Assembly: GCA_937873435.1 (NCBI GenBank)
Contig: CALMWM010000075.1
Location: 1 to 5,966, forward strand
Length of the DNA stretch: 5,966 bases
Reading direction: 5' to 3'
From: an uncultured Gallionellaceae bacterium
GTDB lineage: Bacteria > Pseudomonadota > Gammaproteobacteria > Burkholderiales > Sulfuricellaceae
Below the pieces are notes generated by a model. It searched no databases. It had not been told where the DNA came from and worked only from the letters and a program-made list of their open reading frames with translations. Positions 5,663 to 5,966 of the stretch are shown in pieces. Position 1 is the stretch's first letter; every line of letters starts with the position of its first letter. Made by a program: the position numbers and the translations under genes.

Positions 5663-5884
5663 TTATTTTCCGGCGGCCCTATTGGCCCTGGCCGCCTTCC
5701 TGTCCGCACGCAATTTTTGGCGGTCGTTCCTCATTTTTTCACGATCCGCCCTGATCTGTGCACGATCGGCCTGCAATGCCTGGCGGTCGGCCTTGAGCGG
5801 GCCATTGCCGGGCGCCGGGGCTTGCGCCAATACGGATGCGGAAAAAACCATCGCGACGGCTCCAAGTATCCATTTCAGTTTCAT
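5663..5884 (-). CDS. Small exported protein with ADR heptad repeats, unknown function
   Basis: The 73-residue product begins with a clear signal peptide (MKLKWILGAVAMVFSASVLA), probably cleaved after Ala20 before QAPAPG. The mature part is about five tandem seven-residue units of the form ADRxxLx (residues 31-66: KADRQAL, QADRAQI, RADREKM, RNDRQKL, RADRKAA) and a broken sixth unit RANRAAGK. A Leu, Ile or Met recurs every seventh position and Asp-Arg pairs are regularly placed, so a single long amphipathic, highly charged helix or coiled coil is expected. The chosen ATG (5884) has an excellent Shine-Dalgarno, GAGGAGA at 5897-5891, six bases upstream. The longer frame to 5941 would add 19 residues before the signal peptide and is less likely. 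The protein should be periplasmic; I do not recognise a named family, though short DR-rich secreted proteins occur in other proteobacteria. Confidence 0.8.
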   Translation of the reverse strand: MKLKWILGAVAMVFSASVLAQAPAPGNGPLKADRQALQADRAQIRADREKMRNDRQKLRADRKAARANRAAGK

Positions 5885-5923
5885 GCGGTGTCTCCTCATT
5901 GTGGTTGATTGCGATGCTGCGCT

Positions 5924-5938
5924 TCGAACAACGTTCGA
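5924..5938. promoter_or_regulatory. Inverted repeat upstream of the ADR-repeat gene (possible operator)
   Basis: TCGAAC (5924-5929) and GTTCGA (5933-5938) are exact complements separated by AAC. The site lies 40-54 bases before the ADR-gene ATG, where a promoter would be expected, though no good -10 box is visible. It resembles a binding site for a dimeric regulator, but no specific regulator is indicated. Confidence 0.35.
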
Positions 5939-5966
5939 CAATCGGCTGGGATGACCTAGGCCGTTA

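Noticed and set aside
5925..5937. LexA/SOS box of the CGAAC-N4-GTTCG type
   Set aside because: The half-sites fit, but the spacer is three bases rather than four, and that box is typical of Gram-positive bacteria, not of this likely host.

Overview
The window is GC-rich chromosomal DNA with dense, short-spaced genes. The glycine-cleavage proteins, the split P-protein and the GcvT motif wording (FDVSHM followed by VVD, LGARDTLRLEAGM) point to a betaproteobacterium, possibly of the Nitrosomonadales/Gallionellales kind. That placement comes from memory of the families, not from a search.

Layout. Bases 1-91 (minus strand) hold the 5' end of a gene for an exported protein, seen only as its signal peptide. 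A divergent control region (92-283) follows, with an exact TATAAT box. Next is the glycine-cleavage operon gcvT-gcvH-gcvPA-gcvPB (284-4886, plus strand). It is intact in all four frames. Together with a lipoamide dehydrogenase (L-protein) encoded elsewhere, these proteins convert glycine to CO2, ammonia and methylene-tetrahydrofolate. gcvH and gcvPA overlap by one base. gcvPA and gcvPB, which encode the two halves of one enzyme, are separated by 215 bases filled mostly by a 142-base nested palindromic repeat (3255-3396). Its G-rich half also contains two G-quadruplex-type motifs.

Convergent to the operon lies a deaminase gene (4914-5351, minus). By sequence it is a Fcy1-type (yeast-like) cytosine deaminase rather than TadA, with the known yeast active-site residues present. 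A run of nine G sits directly before its start codon. Divergent from it is a short gene (5438-5602, plus) for an undescribed 54-residue single-pass membrane or secreted protein. A strong two-way terminator (5617-5646) separates that gene from a convergent minus-strand gene (5663-5884) for a small exported protein made of ADR heptad repeats. An inverted repeat (5924-5938) lies upstream of that last gene.

The core of the window is ordinary metabolism. The parts most worth attention are the structured element inside the gcv operon, the yeast-like cytosine deaminase in a bacterial setting, and the two small envelope proteins at the right end. No mobile-element gene, CRISPR array, rRNA or tRNA was seen. 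No stretch longer than 300 bases lacks a gene.
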